Made by a program: the position numbers and the translations under genes. A DNA stretch of 64,000 nucleotides, from NCBI RefSeq assembly GCF_001238295.1, contig NZ_LGXZ01000013.1, forward strand, positions 1 to 64,000, in the 5' to 3' direction. Positions 34,510-43,176 of the stretch are shown here, one piece after another (positions within the stretch are counted from its first letter, which is position 1; every line of letters starts with the position of its first letter). Below the pieces are notes generated by a model. It was given only the letters and a program-made list of their open reading frames with translations. It searched no databases and had not been told where the DNA came from. The stretch is from Ruegeria sp. 6PALISEP08 (GTDB taxonomy: Bacteria > Pseudomonadota > Alphaproteobacteria > Rhodobacterales > Rhodobacteraceae).

Positions 34510-35175
34510 ATGGACGCCATGCTGGATACCGAGGGCAAAGAGACATCAGCCACTCACGGTGCATATCGAAGGCTGCGCGATATGATCCTGACAGGCGAAT
34601 TGCCTCCCGGACAAAAACTCAAGATTGAACAGCTCCGCGGGCTTTTGGACACTGGCGCCAGTCCGGTTCGCGAAGCGCTGAGTCTGTTGACATCAGACAT
34701 GTTGGTTGAACGGATTGACCAACGCGGGTTTAGAGCTGCGCCGGTCAGCAAGTGTAACTTCGAGGAAATCCTGCTGCTGCGATGCAACCTTGAGGAAACC
34801 GCATTGCGCGCCTCCATCGCCAATGCGGATGCCACATGGGAGGATAGACTTGTATTGCGTCACCACCACATGAAAAAGGCCAGCCATAATGGGGCGCACA
34901 ACTTTGAAGATGCTCACAAAGCGTTTCATATGGCTTTGCTGGACAACTCGAAACTGCCGTTGCTATTACGGTATTGTTCGCAGCTTTACGACCTGAACAT
35001 TCGCTACCGCTATCTGGCGGCCGGCGGCTCGAGTTACAAAAAACGGGATATCACCGCCGAGCATCAGCAGATTCTGGACGCTGCCTTAGATCACGACGCA
35101 GACAGCGCAACCCGGCACTTGATCGATCACTATCGTCGAACAGGTGAGTACCTGAGTAGCCAGATGGAGACATGA
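34510..35175 (+). CDS. GntR-family regulator, FCD subfamily
   Basis: A 221-aa regulator with an N-terminal winged helix-turn-helix (AYRRLRDMILTGELPPGQKLKIEQLRGLL and SPVREALSLL) and an all-helical FCD effector domain with the metal-binding HKAFHMALLDNS region. Length is normal for the family. Its stop codon lies only a few bases from the broken edge of an IS5-family remnant, but the protein looks complete. It probably controls the divergent aromatic operon together with yciI. Confidence 0.92.
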   Translation: MDAMLDTEGKETSATHGAYRRLRDMILTGELPPGQKLKIEQLRGLLDTGASPVREALSLLTSDMLVERIDQRGFRAAPVSKCNFEEILLLRCNLEETALRASIANADATWEDRLVLRHHHMKKASHNGAHNFEDAHKAFHMALLDNSKLPLLLRYCSQLYDLNIRYRYLAAGGSSYKKRDITAEHQQILDAALDHDADSATRHLIDHYRRTGEYLSSQMET

Positions 35176-35179
35176 AATG

Positions 35180-35910
35180 CAGCGCGATTGCTGATAGGAA
35201 GACCTTCAGGCATCTGTCATATCGGGTTGCGACACGCCGCCAGTCCTTGAGTCTGCCAAACATGATCTCGATCCGGTTGCGTCGTTTGTAGCGACGCTTG
35301 TCGTACTTCACCGGCTTCTTCCGTTGTTTCCGACCTGGGATGCAAGCGCGTATACCTTTGTCTTTCAACGCTTCTCTGAACCAATCGGCGTCACAGCCGC
35401 GGTCGCCGAGTAGCCAATCGACATCCGGCAAGCTGCTCAGCAACGCCCGTGCCCCGATATAACCGCTGACCTGACCGGCGGTCATAAACAGGTTGAGCGG
35501 TCGGCCCTGGCTGTCGCAGATGGCATGAAGCTTCGTGTTCATACCGCCCTTCGTGCGACCAATCAGGCGTCCACGCCCCCCTTTTTGACGCCCAAACTGG
35601 TCGCTGTTCGATGTGCCTTCAAATAGGTAGCGTCGATCATGACCGTTTTCTGCTCACCGTGTTCGGCGGCCAAACAGGCCATCATCCGGGCGAAGATCCC
35701 CTTATCGCTCCAGCGTTTCCAACGGTTGTATAGCGTCTTGTGTGGGCCATATTCAGCGGGTGCATCGCGCCACCGCAAGCCATTGCGATTGATGAGAATG
35801 ATCCCACTTAATACGCGCCTGTCATCGACGCGCGGCTTACCGTGGGACTTGGGAAAGAAAGGTTCCAGACGCGCCATCTGGGCGTCACTTATTCAAAAAA
35901 GATCAGACAT
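35180..35910 (-). pseudogene. Broken IS5-family transposase gene (two-frame type)
   Basis: Reading on the minus strand from ATG 35910, the protein begins MSDLF and then meets TGA at 35893-35895 where relatives have Trp, so the start of the first frame is interrupted. The first frame continues as ARLEPFFPKSHGKPR to a stop at 35563 after KKGGVDA; a run AAAAAGGGGGG (35586 to 35576) there fits the programmed -1 frameshift of this IS group, leading into LIGRTKGGMNTKLHAICD. The second frame holds the DDE-type C-terminal part (LLGDRGCDADWF, YKRRNRIEIMFGRLKDWRR) and runs out of IS sequence after FLSAIAL, short of the usual C terminus. It should be inactive. Confidence 0.85.
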
Positions 35911-35974
35911 GTTCACTGCTCGGTTTTCGGGCCGTGAATCACGCAGCTAGCTGGAAATCAATGGGTCCTGACCC
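35180..35974 (-). mobile_element. Truncated IS5-family element
   Basis: The transposase remnant is bounded on the upstream side by GGGTCCTGACCC (35963-35974), probably the terminal inverted repeat. On the other side the IS sequence stops inside the last codons of the transposase, five bases after the gntR stop codon, with no second terminal repeat. One end is therefore deleted and the copy cannot move by itself. Confidence 0.75.
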
Positions 35975-36262
35975 AAGGTAAATTGACCCTCTCAAAACCT
36001 GTGGCTTGCAAGCATCGCCTCACGAATTTTCCTCCAGGCAGGTCCCAACATCGCCTTATAGGTTGCGACAATCAAACGCCAAATTGTTTCGGGCAACAGC
36101 CAACCTACAAACACGCAGAAACTACTTGGCTGATCTTATGGGCCAAAGTCATAGCAGCGGAAAATCGTTGCAGATCAGGTCTATTCTTTGGATGTTATAA
36201 GCGTCGAATGTGCTCATGCTGAGGGTTAGGACCGGCAGCGCTGCGTGCAAGGTAGAAAATCT

Positions 36263-38104
36263 ATGAGAGACCGGGAAGACATGACGCTTGAGGACCCTTT
36301 CACAGACCTCAAAATAGAAACGCAACGGGCTGGGTTTTACAAAGGATATAGCCTGCCAATTGCGCTGGTGAGCAAGTTCTCGGTATCCCTGCTGGTCCTT
36401 TGGGCGTTGGTGTGGCCATTATCTGCAAACGACACGTTGCGATCTTGGAAGTCAGGATTGTTGTCTGAATTCAACACGTTCTACAACCTGTCCGTCGGTC
36501 TTTTTGTACTCTTCCTTTTTCTTGTCGCGCTCATTCCTGCAACCGGGCGAATAAGGCTGGGAGCAGAAGGCGAGAAGCCCGAATTCTCGAACTTCTCATG
36601 GTTTTCCATGATGTTTGGAGCAGGTTTGGGCGTGGGCCTCATGGTCTATGCAACTGCTGAACCGCTTGGTCTGTGGGAAACCAATCCATTGACCGTTTCT
36701 GGGGAAGTCACGCCCAAAAGTGAGGAGGCGATAGAAGGAGCCTACCGCTATACTTTCTTGCACACCGGTTTTCACGCTTGGGCAATATACGTGGTCACAG
36801 GTCTAAGCCTTGCCTACTACGCCTTTACCCGCGGCATGCCGCTGACGATCCGAACAGCGCTGACCCCGTTACTTGGCGAATACTCCAACGGTGTTGCCGG
36901 TCATGTGATCGATATACTTGGGGTCGTGGCAACGATACTCGGCGTTGCTGTCACAATCGGATATGGCGTTTCTCAACTGGTGGATGGCGCGTTTCTGATT
37001 ACAGGTGCGAATTGGCTTGTGGAAGATGCCGCGACCACAATGAAGCCTTCGACCGCTGGGCTCATCGCTGCGCTTGCACTAGTTATGATAATGTCGACAC
37101 TCTCTGCCGTCTCTGGTGTAGGGCGCGGCGTCAAATACCTGTCGAACATTAACCTCTTGTTGTCTCTGGTTTTGCTGGCCGTTTTCATTGTTTTTGGCTC
37201 GTTTTCATTTGCCGCGACAACATACGCCGCGGCGTTGATCGACTATATCCAAAACTTCATTCCGTTGAGCTTTCAAGCCTATCGCCCGATATCGGAAGCC
37301 GAGTATGCGTCGGTATTACCGGCAGAGGCAGCACCTTTCATCGGAGAGTTATTCACAGGTGTGACAGATGCCTGGGGAACGAAAGCGGCATTTCTTGACG
37401 GGTTGAGCACCAATGCCGCCGATCTTTCCGACGCGACCAAGGACGCGGCTTACGACGCAGGCACACAAGGGCGCTTGTTTGAGTGGCAAGCTGGATGGAC
37501 AACCTTTTACTGGGCTTGGTGGATCGCGTTTTCGCCCTTTGTGGGTCTTTTTCTGGCGCGAATCTCTAAAGGACGAACCGTGCGCGAATTTATTCTTGGC
37601 GCGGTCATTGCCCCATCCTTGGTTTGCTTCGCCTGGATGGCCATTCTGGGTGGAGCCGCCATCTATTTGGAGTTGAATGGGGATGCCAATGGCTCAATCC
37701 TTGCCGCTTCGACAACATCCACACTGTTTGTCACGTTGGGCGAAATGATCTCGGGCGATTTTCTCACGGTTATGAGCGTCATGTGTGTGCTGTTAACAAT
37801 GACATTCCTTGTTACATCCGCCGACTCCGGCATCCTTGTGATGAACACGATCATGTCTGGTGGCTCCGAGGACACCGGCTTGCTTCATCGCATCATCTGG
37901 GGCATCCTGCTGACGCTTGTCATTGGAACGTTGCTGATTGCGGGTGGCGGTGGGTTAGAGGCTTTGACCAATTCGATGATCATCGGCGCACTTCCGTTCA
38001 GCGTTGTTTTGCTGCTTATGTGCGTATCTCTGGCCAAAGCAATGATAAACGACCTGCGTCGAATGAGCCACGAGGCGCAGTCGGACACACCGACGGGGTC
38101 TTGA
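36263..38104 (+). CDS. BCCT-family (betaine/carnitine/choline-type) transporter
   Basis: A 613-aa secondary transporter with twelve expected membrane segments. The BCCT motif FYWAWWIAFSPFVGLFLARISKG supplies the aromatic trimethylammonium-binding residues, and FGAGLGVGLMVYATAEPLGLW corresponds to the glycine-rich unwound segment. An extra loop of about 60 residues (around 345-410) precedes the WxWW segment. The ATG at 36263 has AAGG 10 bases upstream; an in-frame GTG at 36245 and ATG at 36281 are alternatives. It stands next to tetR and aminotransferase genes and may import a methylated amine related to that degraded by the 40-49 kb operon. Confidence 0.93.
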   Translation: MRDREDMTLEDPFTDLKIETQRAGFYKGYSLPIALVSKFSVSLLVLWALVWPLSANDTLRSWKSGLLSEFNTFYNLSVGLFVLFLFLVALIPATGRIRLGAEGEKPEFSNFSWFSMMFGAGLGVGLMVYATAEPLGLWETNPLTVSGEVTPKSEEAIEGAYRYTFLHTGFHAWAIYVVTGLSLAYYAFTRGMPLTIRTALTPLLGEYSNGVAGHVIDILGVVATILGVAVTIGYGVSQLVDGAFLITGANWLVEDAATTMKPSTAGLIAALALVMIMSTLSAVSGVGRGVKYLSNINLLLSLVLLAVFIVFGSFSFAATTYAAALIDYIQNFIPLSFQAYRPISEAEYASVLPAEAAPFIGELFTGVTDAWGTKAAFLDGLSTNAADLSDATKDAAYDAGTQGRLFEWQAGWTTFYWAWWIAFSPFVGLFLARISKGRTVREFILGAVIAPSLVCFAWMAILGGAAIYLELNGDANGSILAASTTSTLFVTLGEMISGDFLTVMSVMCVLLTMTFLVTSADSGILVMNTIMSGGSEDTGLLHRIIWGILLTLVIGTLLIAGGGGLEALTNSMIIGALPFSVVLLLMCVSLAKAMINDLRRMSHEAQSDTPTGS

Positions 38105-38139
38105 TTGCCCACGGGTAGTTCCAAGTCCTTCAGTTATCT

Positions 38140-38832
38140 TCAACCATGGGCGGACTGGGTGCTAAAGTGCGCCGGAAACATTGACCGCAAAACAAACAGG
38201 CAGAGATTCAAAGCCTCATCGGGAATGAAGGTATCTGAATGCAAATGGTAATCGGTCCAAAGCCCTTCCAGCATTGCAGTTAATGCGTCTGTTGCAAGTT
38301 TGGCATCGACGTCTTCGTACTCACCTTCACTCTTTAATTGCTCCAACAGCTCCAAGATCACCGCTCGGAAGCCTTTGTCCCGTGAGTCGATGAATGGAAA
38401 TATGTGTGGGTTCGAAAGCGCTTCGGCCCGAAACGAAAACCAGATCGCAACGTCCCTCGCGTTAAGGACCAAGGGATCGAAGTCCGCCTTTATGATAGAA
38501 ATCAGCTTTTCAGCTGCGTCTAACTCTGGATTGTTTGCGATTGCCTTCCACTGCCCTGCATAGCGCGCCGCCAACTCCTCTGCTACCGCAAGAAGAAGGT
38601 TCTCCTTGGAGCCAAAGTGCAGGTTCACCATTCCCCGCGACAATCCTGACAGTTCCTGGATTCTTGCCGAGGTCGTCCCCCGAATTCCGAATGTATAGAT
38701 AGCATCCGCAGCCGCTTGGATCAGCTGCTTCCGGTTCTGCAACTTACTCAGATCCCGGGCATTAGTTGGGATATTTGGCTCGACAGTAATCTCGTCATCC
38801 TTCGCTGGGGTGCTCTTCCTGACTTCTCGCAT
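38140..38832 (-). CDS. TetR-family regulator (BetI-like), paralogue 1
   Basis: A 230-aa regulator with a polar N-terminal leader, a TetR helix-turn-helix (TTSARIQELSGLSRGMVNLHFGSKENLL) and a BetI-like C-terminal domain (DVAIWFSFRAEALSNPHIFPF, AMLEGLWTDYHLHSDTF, LRSMFPAHF). It is clearly paralogous to the regulator at 49368-50009 along its whole length. It is divergent from the aminotransferase gene and convergent with the BCCT gene. The palindrome at 38865-38882 is its likely operator. Confidence 0.92.
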   Translation of the reverse strand: MREVRKSTPAKDDEITVEPNIPTNARDLSKLQNRKQLIQAAADAIYTFGIRGTTSARIQELSGLSRGMVNLHFGSKENLLLAVAEELAARYAGQWKAIANNPELDAAEKLISIIKADFDPLVLNARDVAIWFSFRAEALSNPHIFPFIDSRDKGFRAVILELLEQLKSEGEYEDVDAKLATDALTAMLEGLWTDYHLHSDTFIPDEALNLCLFVLRSMFPAHFSTQSAHG

Positions 38833-38864
38833 CTAGTGGAATGAAAGTCCAAGGATTGACATTG

Positions 38865-38882
38865 AATGAATGATTGTTCATT
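38865..38882. promoter_or_regulatory. TetR-type operator 1
   Basis: AATGAATGATTGTTCATT, between the divergent tetR and aminotransferase genes, has perfect 6-bp arms. Its reverse complement AATGAACAATCATTCATT matches 15 of 18 bases of the palindrome AATGGACAATCGTCCATT next to the paralogous tetR at 49.2 kb. The agreement between paralogous regulators and sites supports a functional operator. Confidence 0.75.
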
Positions 38883-38911
38883 TTGTGATTTATGTTACAC
38901 AAAGGTGCCGA

Positions 38912-40306
38912 ATGACCCTTTTGAATTCAAGCTTTCAGTCCATACGTGATTGGGACAACGAACACTTCCTGCACCCGTGGGAAGGGATGTCTTGTCAGGG
39001 TGAAAATGAACGGACGTTTGCAGAAAGCGGGTTTGGCATTCACGTTGTGACAGAGGATGGAAAGCGCCTGATAGACGGGCCTGCCGGCATGTGGTGCGTT
39101 CAATTGGGCTATGGCAACACTGAGATTGCCGATGCGATGGCCCAACAGGCAAGGGAGATGGCGTATTTTTCTCCCTTCAACAATGCAAATTCGGCTCCGG
39201 CTCGGTTAGCGTACGAGATCGCCAAGAGAACGCCAGGCGACCTGAACCATGTGTTCTTTACGACCGGCGGGTCGACGGCGGTGGACAGTGCACTTCGCTT
39301 CGTCCAGTTCCGCAACAACTTGCTGGGAAAACCTGAAAAGAAAATCGTGATTTCGCGGCAGAAGGCCTATCACGGATCGACTTACCTGGCGGCCTCGGTA
39401 TCCGGAAAAGAGCGGGACAAAGGATGGCTGGACCAGGCCTCTCACCTGACGCGTTTCCTTCCGAACGTGAACCCGTATGCACGTCGCCCCGGACAGACGG
39501 TCGAAAATTTCCTGGACGAAAAAATCGCGGATCTGGAGAACATGATCCTGCAAACCGGAGCAGACAAGGTGGCTGCTTTCATCGCTGAACCGATCCTGTG
39601 TTCGGGAGGCGTCATCGTGCCTCCGCAGGGGTATCATCAGCGTTGCCTGGAAATCTGCCGGAAGTACGATGTCCTATATATTTCAGACGAGGTCGTAACC
39701 GGGTTCGGTCGGTTGGGCCATTGGTTTGCGTCCGAAGACGTCTTTGGGATTCAACCGGACATCATCACCTGTGCCAAAGGAATGACGTCTGGATATGTAC
39801 CTATGGGGGCCTGCATCATCTCTGACCGGCTGATTGCAGATGTGACCGGTGAAAACGCGCAGGACGCAACATTTTCAAACGGCTTCACCTATTCGGGCCA
39901 TCCGGTGAGCGCGGCAGCTGGGTTGAAGACGATCGAAATCATGGAACGCGACGGCGTTCTGGAGCATGTCCGCGCGATCACACCGCTATTCGAAGAGCGC
40001 CTTCAAAACCTGGCAGAGCTGCCGCTGGTAGGTGACGCCCGCGGTATGGGTCTGGTTGGTTGCGTTGAATGCGTTGCGGACGCCCAGGCAGACAACCTTT
40101 TGGACCTGGATAAATCCGTCGGTGCACTGATTGACAGGCATTGTCAGGAGAACGGACTGATCTTGCGGCCGATCATCAACATGTGTGTGTTTTCCCCACC
40201 GCTGATCATCACAGAAGACGAGTTGAACCAGATGTTTGACATACTTGAAACAGGCATCCGGCTGGCGACCGACGACCTGACGCGCGAGGGTGCGTTCAGG
40301 ACCTAG
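38912..40306 (+). CDS. Class III (omega-amino) aminotransferase
   Basis: A 464-aa PLP enzyme of fold type I, subgroup III, similar in layout to omega-amino acid/diamine:pyruvate transaminases: DGPAGMWCVQLGYGN near residue 55, HVFFTTGGSTAVDSALRF for PLP phosphate binding, AYHGSTYLAAS, FIAEPILCSGGVIVPP, YISDEVVTGFGRLG, and the PLP lysine in CAKGMTSGYVPMG. The ATG at 38912 follows AAGGTG. Such enzymes remove a terminal amino group from amines or omega-amino acids. It ends at a strong terminator and is divergent from the BetI-like regulator. Confidence 0.92.
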   Translation: MTLLNSSFQSIRDWDNEHFLHPWEGMSCQGENERTFAESGFGIHVVTEDGKRLIDGPAGMWCVQLGYGNTEIADAMAQQAREMAYFSPFNNANSAPARLAYEIAKRTPGDLNHVFFTTGGSTAVDSALRFVQFRNNLLGKPEKKIVISRQKAYHGSTYLAASVSGKERDKGWLDQASHLTRFLPNVNPYARRPGQTVENFLDEKIADLENMILQTGADKVAAFIAEPILCSGGVIVPPQGYHQRCLEICRKYDVLYISDEVVTGFGRLGHWFASEDVFGIQPDIITCAKGMTSGYVPMGACIISDRLIADVTGENAQDATFSNGFTYSGHPVSAAAGLKTIEIMERDGVLEHVRAITPLFEERLQNLAELPLVGDARGMGLVGCVECVADAQADNLLDLDKSVGALIDRHCQENGLILRPIINMCVFSPPLIITEDELNQMFDILETGIRLATDDLTREGAFRT

Positions 40307-40322
40307 GCATTGCAACAAGGCT

Positions 40323-40353
40323 GCGTCGCAACCTTGCACGTTGCGACGCCTTT
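40323..40353. terminator. Terminator between aminotransferase and MttB-like genes
   Basis: GCGTCGCAAC (40323-40332) and GTTGCGACGC (40340-40349) form a perfect 10-bp stem with a 7-base loop, followed by CTTT. It lies between convergent genes; the T-run is short, so efficiency is uncertain, but placement and stem strength fit a shared terminator. Confidence 0.75.
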
Positions 40354-40370
40354 CCTATGCTCCGCAGCAC

Positions 40371-41939
40371 TTACCCAGCGCGCATCGCCTCAAGGGGCAG
40401 TTTGATTGGGAACTTTGACCGAACCTCTTCATCTACCTTAATGCCAAAGTAGTTCGGGTAATGATTGGATAGGATATCGTCCACTACTGACCGGCTCCGC
40501 TCGAACATATCCTGACGACCGGCTTTCTCCCAGGTATCGGTCAGTTCCCTGTCCATCAGGGTCGGATAGACAAACTCGGTTTCCATGTATTGCAAGGTCT
40601 GCGCGTTGCCGAGGAAGTGACCGGGATCAATTGCACATTCGTGGATAACATCGACCGAAAGCGTATCGTCGCTCACCTCGATCCCCCGCAGCGTTCGCGA
40701 GATCATGCCCGCAGCCTCGTTATCGATGACCATCGACTCAAAGCTACAGCCCATCAGGCTGCCAAGCATCCCGCCAAATTCACAGAGCCTGTTGGCCCCG
40801 GCATGGGCAGCTAAAGCGAAGGTCAACGCCTTTTCCAAACCGTATTGCGCATCGGGAATCTTGGAATCTGTCATGCCACAGCCGACACTGGTCGGCAGGT
40901 TGTAGAAATTGCCCATCTGAATGGCCGCAGCCGAGATCAACGCCTGCTCGCCACTGCCGCCCGTAAACGATCCTGTGCGCAGATCGGTGATGAAGGGCCA
41001 GGCCGCGAAAACCACCGGTGTGCCCGGGTTGATCAAATTGGCAATGGCGACACACGACAGCGTCTCAGCCACAGCTTGCGCCAAAGTGCCGGCCAGCGGC
41101 GCAGGCGATGTCGCCCCGGCTTGCGGCGGAACGGCAAGATCGCAGACAAGCCCCATTTTCGCCGTATCGATCAGGATTTCCAGATTTTCCCGTCCAAACC
41201 GAAGCGGGGATACGATGGGGCAGCCGCCAAAAATAACCGAGGGCTTTTCAAGGAACTTGCCCTCTCCGCCTGATGCCAGATCGAATAAATGGATCGCGTC
41301 TTGAATGTGTTCGCGGGTTCTGAAGGTCAGGCAAGATGGTTTCTCGCTACCTGCCAGAATGGCGTAGAGCATGCTCATGTCATGCTCGTAGTCCTGCGGG
41401 ACATCCGTTGCCAGAACCGTATCACCCGTCATGTGAATGTTGTCGAGCCGGTCCACCAAACGGGTGAAGTCGTAGATGTCCTTGAGGGTTGATGGCCTGT
41501 AACTCCGCGTTTCCGCGTCGAACGTTGTCACCGCAGTGCCGGAGTTTGCGTAATACACTTTGTCCTTGGTGCAGTGCATGTCGTCCTTTCCAGCACGCGA
41601 TCCGCGCGCATGGACGTAGAACTCGTTTGCCGCTGTGACCAACAGGTCTTCCATCAATGACCGAGCAAAGCACAGCCTGCCATGCTCGTTCACCGTAGCC
41701 CCTTTGGGCAACACGAGATCAAGAGCTTCCGGCGTGGGGTCCCCTACCCCAGTTCTTTCCAGAATGGTGAGTGCAGCCTCGTGAATGCGCACCATATCGG
41801 CGTCTGACAGCGGTTTGTATCGCCCACCCGGGATACCGGGCCAGATTGCCTGCGAGGCGGCGTTGCTGGTTCGCACTGCCGCTCGTGCTTCACGCCCGCC
41901 CCCGCGCCGTCTTGACCTGCGCTGCGTTAACTCTGTCAT
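40371..41939 (-). CDS. MttB-superfamily methyltransferase (non-pyrrolysine)
   Basis: A 522-aa homologue of trimethylamine:corrinoid methyltransferase. It reads through without an in-frame amber codon, so it is one of the non-pyrrolysine relatives such as glycine betaine methyltransferase MtgB. Family features include MVRIHEAALTILERTGV, the central GCPIVSPLRFGRENLEILI, the LGNAQTLQYMETEFVYPTLMDR stretch and the C-terminal ILSNHYPNYFG. It would transfer a methyl group from a quaternary amine to a corrinoid protein. Neither a corrinoid protein (MttC-like) nor a RamA-like activator is encoded in the window. It is the last gene of the methylated-amine operon. Confidence 0.9.
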   Translation of the reverse strand: MTELTQRRSRRRGGGREARAAVRTSNAASQAIWPGIPGGRYKPLSDADMVRIHEAALTILERTGVGDPTPEALDLVLPKGATVNEHGRLCFARSLMEDLLVTAANEFYVHARGSRAGKDDMHCTKDKVYYANSGTAVTTFDAETRSYRPSTLKDIYDFTRLVDRLDNIHMTGDTVLATDVPQDYEHDMSMLYAILAGSEKPSCLTFRTREHIQDAIHLFDLASGGEGKFLEKPSVIFGGCPIVSPLRFGRENLEILIDTAKMGLVCDLAVPPQAGATSPAPLAGTLAQAVAETLSCVAIANLINPGTPVVFAAWPFITDLRTGSFTGGSGEQALISAAAIQMGNFYNLPTSVGCGMTDSKIPDAQYGLEKALTFALAAHAGANRLCEFGGMLGSLMGCSFESMVIDNEAAGMISRTLRGIEVSDDTLSVDVIHECAIDPGHFLGNAQTLQYMETEFVYPTLMDRELTDTWEKAGRQDMFERSRSVVDDILSNHYPNYFGIKVDEEVRSKFPIKLPLEAMRAG

Positions 41940-41964
41940 AGTCTTTCTCCGAATTTTGCGCGTC

Positions 41965-43176
41965 TCAGATCATGCCGAAGTAATTGCGATAGAAGCCGGG
42001 AATGCTCCATTCCATCTCGGACAGCGGCCCCGGCTCGAAGCGGTAAGAGTTCACGCCTTCCTGATTGTGTCGGATGATCCGTTCGTCATCGAGCGACGTC
42101 ACATGCCAGAGCCACGTCAGGGCATCCTTGTCATAGTCGCGACCCTCTTCAGCGTCGCCGCGTACGTACCAAACGATCTGAATATCCGTTTCTTGAAGAG
42201 CACGCGGGACGAACCGATACCCAACCACATGATCCGCGTAGACGAGGAAATAGTTGAGCGTCCCGATCCCTAAATCTGTAGCGCCGCCGTCATGGCCCTT
42301 TAGCTTTCCCAAAGGCGGAGCCAACGGCACGCCATCTTTGCTTCCTGTCAAATAGCCCGGGAAGAGCGGGTAGCGCCGCCAATAGACATCTGCGCCCGGT
42401 GCGACCGCGTTTTCACCGGTCAGGTCAAGCTCTTCGGTGGGTACTCCGGCTTCTTCCATCCGCTCATGAAGTGCCCCGCTGAACTCCAGAACCTGAGCGG
42501 GGTCTTTCAGGGAATGACTGCGTGAGTAATCCTGATGGGACGGAGCGCAGTGATAGCATTCCAGATAATTCTCCAAAGCCAGTTTCCAGTTTGCAGGAAC
42601 CGGGTATGACGCCTCATGCGCGACCTTCAGGTTTTCGAAATCGAAAGGCCGTGAAAGCGGGGCCAGCTTTTCCAACGCAGCGTCCAGCGGCGGGGCGTCT
42701 TCTGCTACGCAGACAAAAATCAGACCTTGGAAGATCTTTACCTGAACCGGGAACAACCCGTATCGGCTCGGGTCAAAATCCGAACCCATGGACCGCCCGT
42801 TTCGCAGTTTACCGTTCAAGTCAAAGGTCCACGCGTGATATGGACAGATGAAATTGCGCGCCTTGCCTTTCTGTTCAGTGCAAACACGCGATCCTCGGTG
42901 ACGGCAAACGTTCAGATGCGCGCGAACTTCACCCTCGCGATCCCGAACAATGATCACGGACTCGGGCCCGTAGTCGAACAGAAAAAAGTCACCGGGTTCT
43001 GCGACCTGACTGACATGGCCGACCCAGATCCAGTTGTTGTTCCAGAACGTACTGATATCGTTCTCGTATACTGCCTGAGATGTATAGAAGTGACGTGGCA
43101 AGGCGAAACCTTCCCGCTGTACTTCCATCAAGTCGCGCATTACTTGTAAGTCATCTTTTGGCATAGCGCACCTCAC
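41965..43176 (-). CDS. Rieske oxygenase alpha subunit, quaternary-ammonium type
   Basis: A 403-aa oxygenase. The Rieske [2Fe-2S] ligands are C91-R-H93 and C111-P-Y-H114 with the family spacing. The mononuclear iron site is in NYLECYHCAPSH, giving His209 and His214. The bridging residue is Glu206 instead of the Asp usual in aromatic dioxygenases; as I recall this is shared with carnitine oxygenase CntA and glycine betaine oxygenase GbcA. Oxidative N-demethylation or C-N cleavage of a quaternary amine is therefore likelier than ring hydroxylation. No reductase partner is encoded nearby. It overlaps the flavoprotein gene by 4 bp. Confidence 0.9.
   Translation of the reverse strand: MRCAMPKDDLQVMRDLMEVQREGFALPRHFYTSQAVYENDISTFWNNNWIWVGHVSQVAEPGDFFLFDYGPESVIIVRDREGEVRAHLNVCRHRGSRVCTEQKGKARNFICPYHAWTFDLNGKLRNGRSMGSDFDPSRYGLFPVQVKIFQGLIFVCVAEDAPPLDAALEKLAPLSRPFDFENLKVAHEASYPVPANWKLALENYLECYHCAPSHQDYSRSHSLKDPAQVLEFSGALHERMEEAGVPTEELDLTGENAVAPGADVYWRRYPLFPGYLTGSKDGVPLAPPLGKLKGHDGGATDLGIGTLNYFLVYADHVVGYRFVPRALQETDIQIVWYVRGDAEEGRDYDKDALTWLWHVTSLDDERIIRHNQEGVNSYRFEPGPLSEMEWSIPGFYRNYFGMI

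Noticed and set aside
35180..35974. An active insertion sequence
   Set aside because: Nonsense codon 6, missing terminal repeat and truncated C terminus.
38105..38160. A terminator between the BCCT and tetR genes
   Set aside because: GCCCACGG and CCATGGGC pair imperfectly across a long spacer, and part lies inside the tetR coding end.
40371..41939. A pyrrolysine-containing MttB
   Set aside because: The gene is a full-length 522-codon frame without an internal amber codon, so it belongs to the non-pyrrolysine group.
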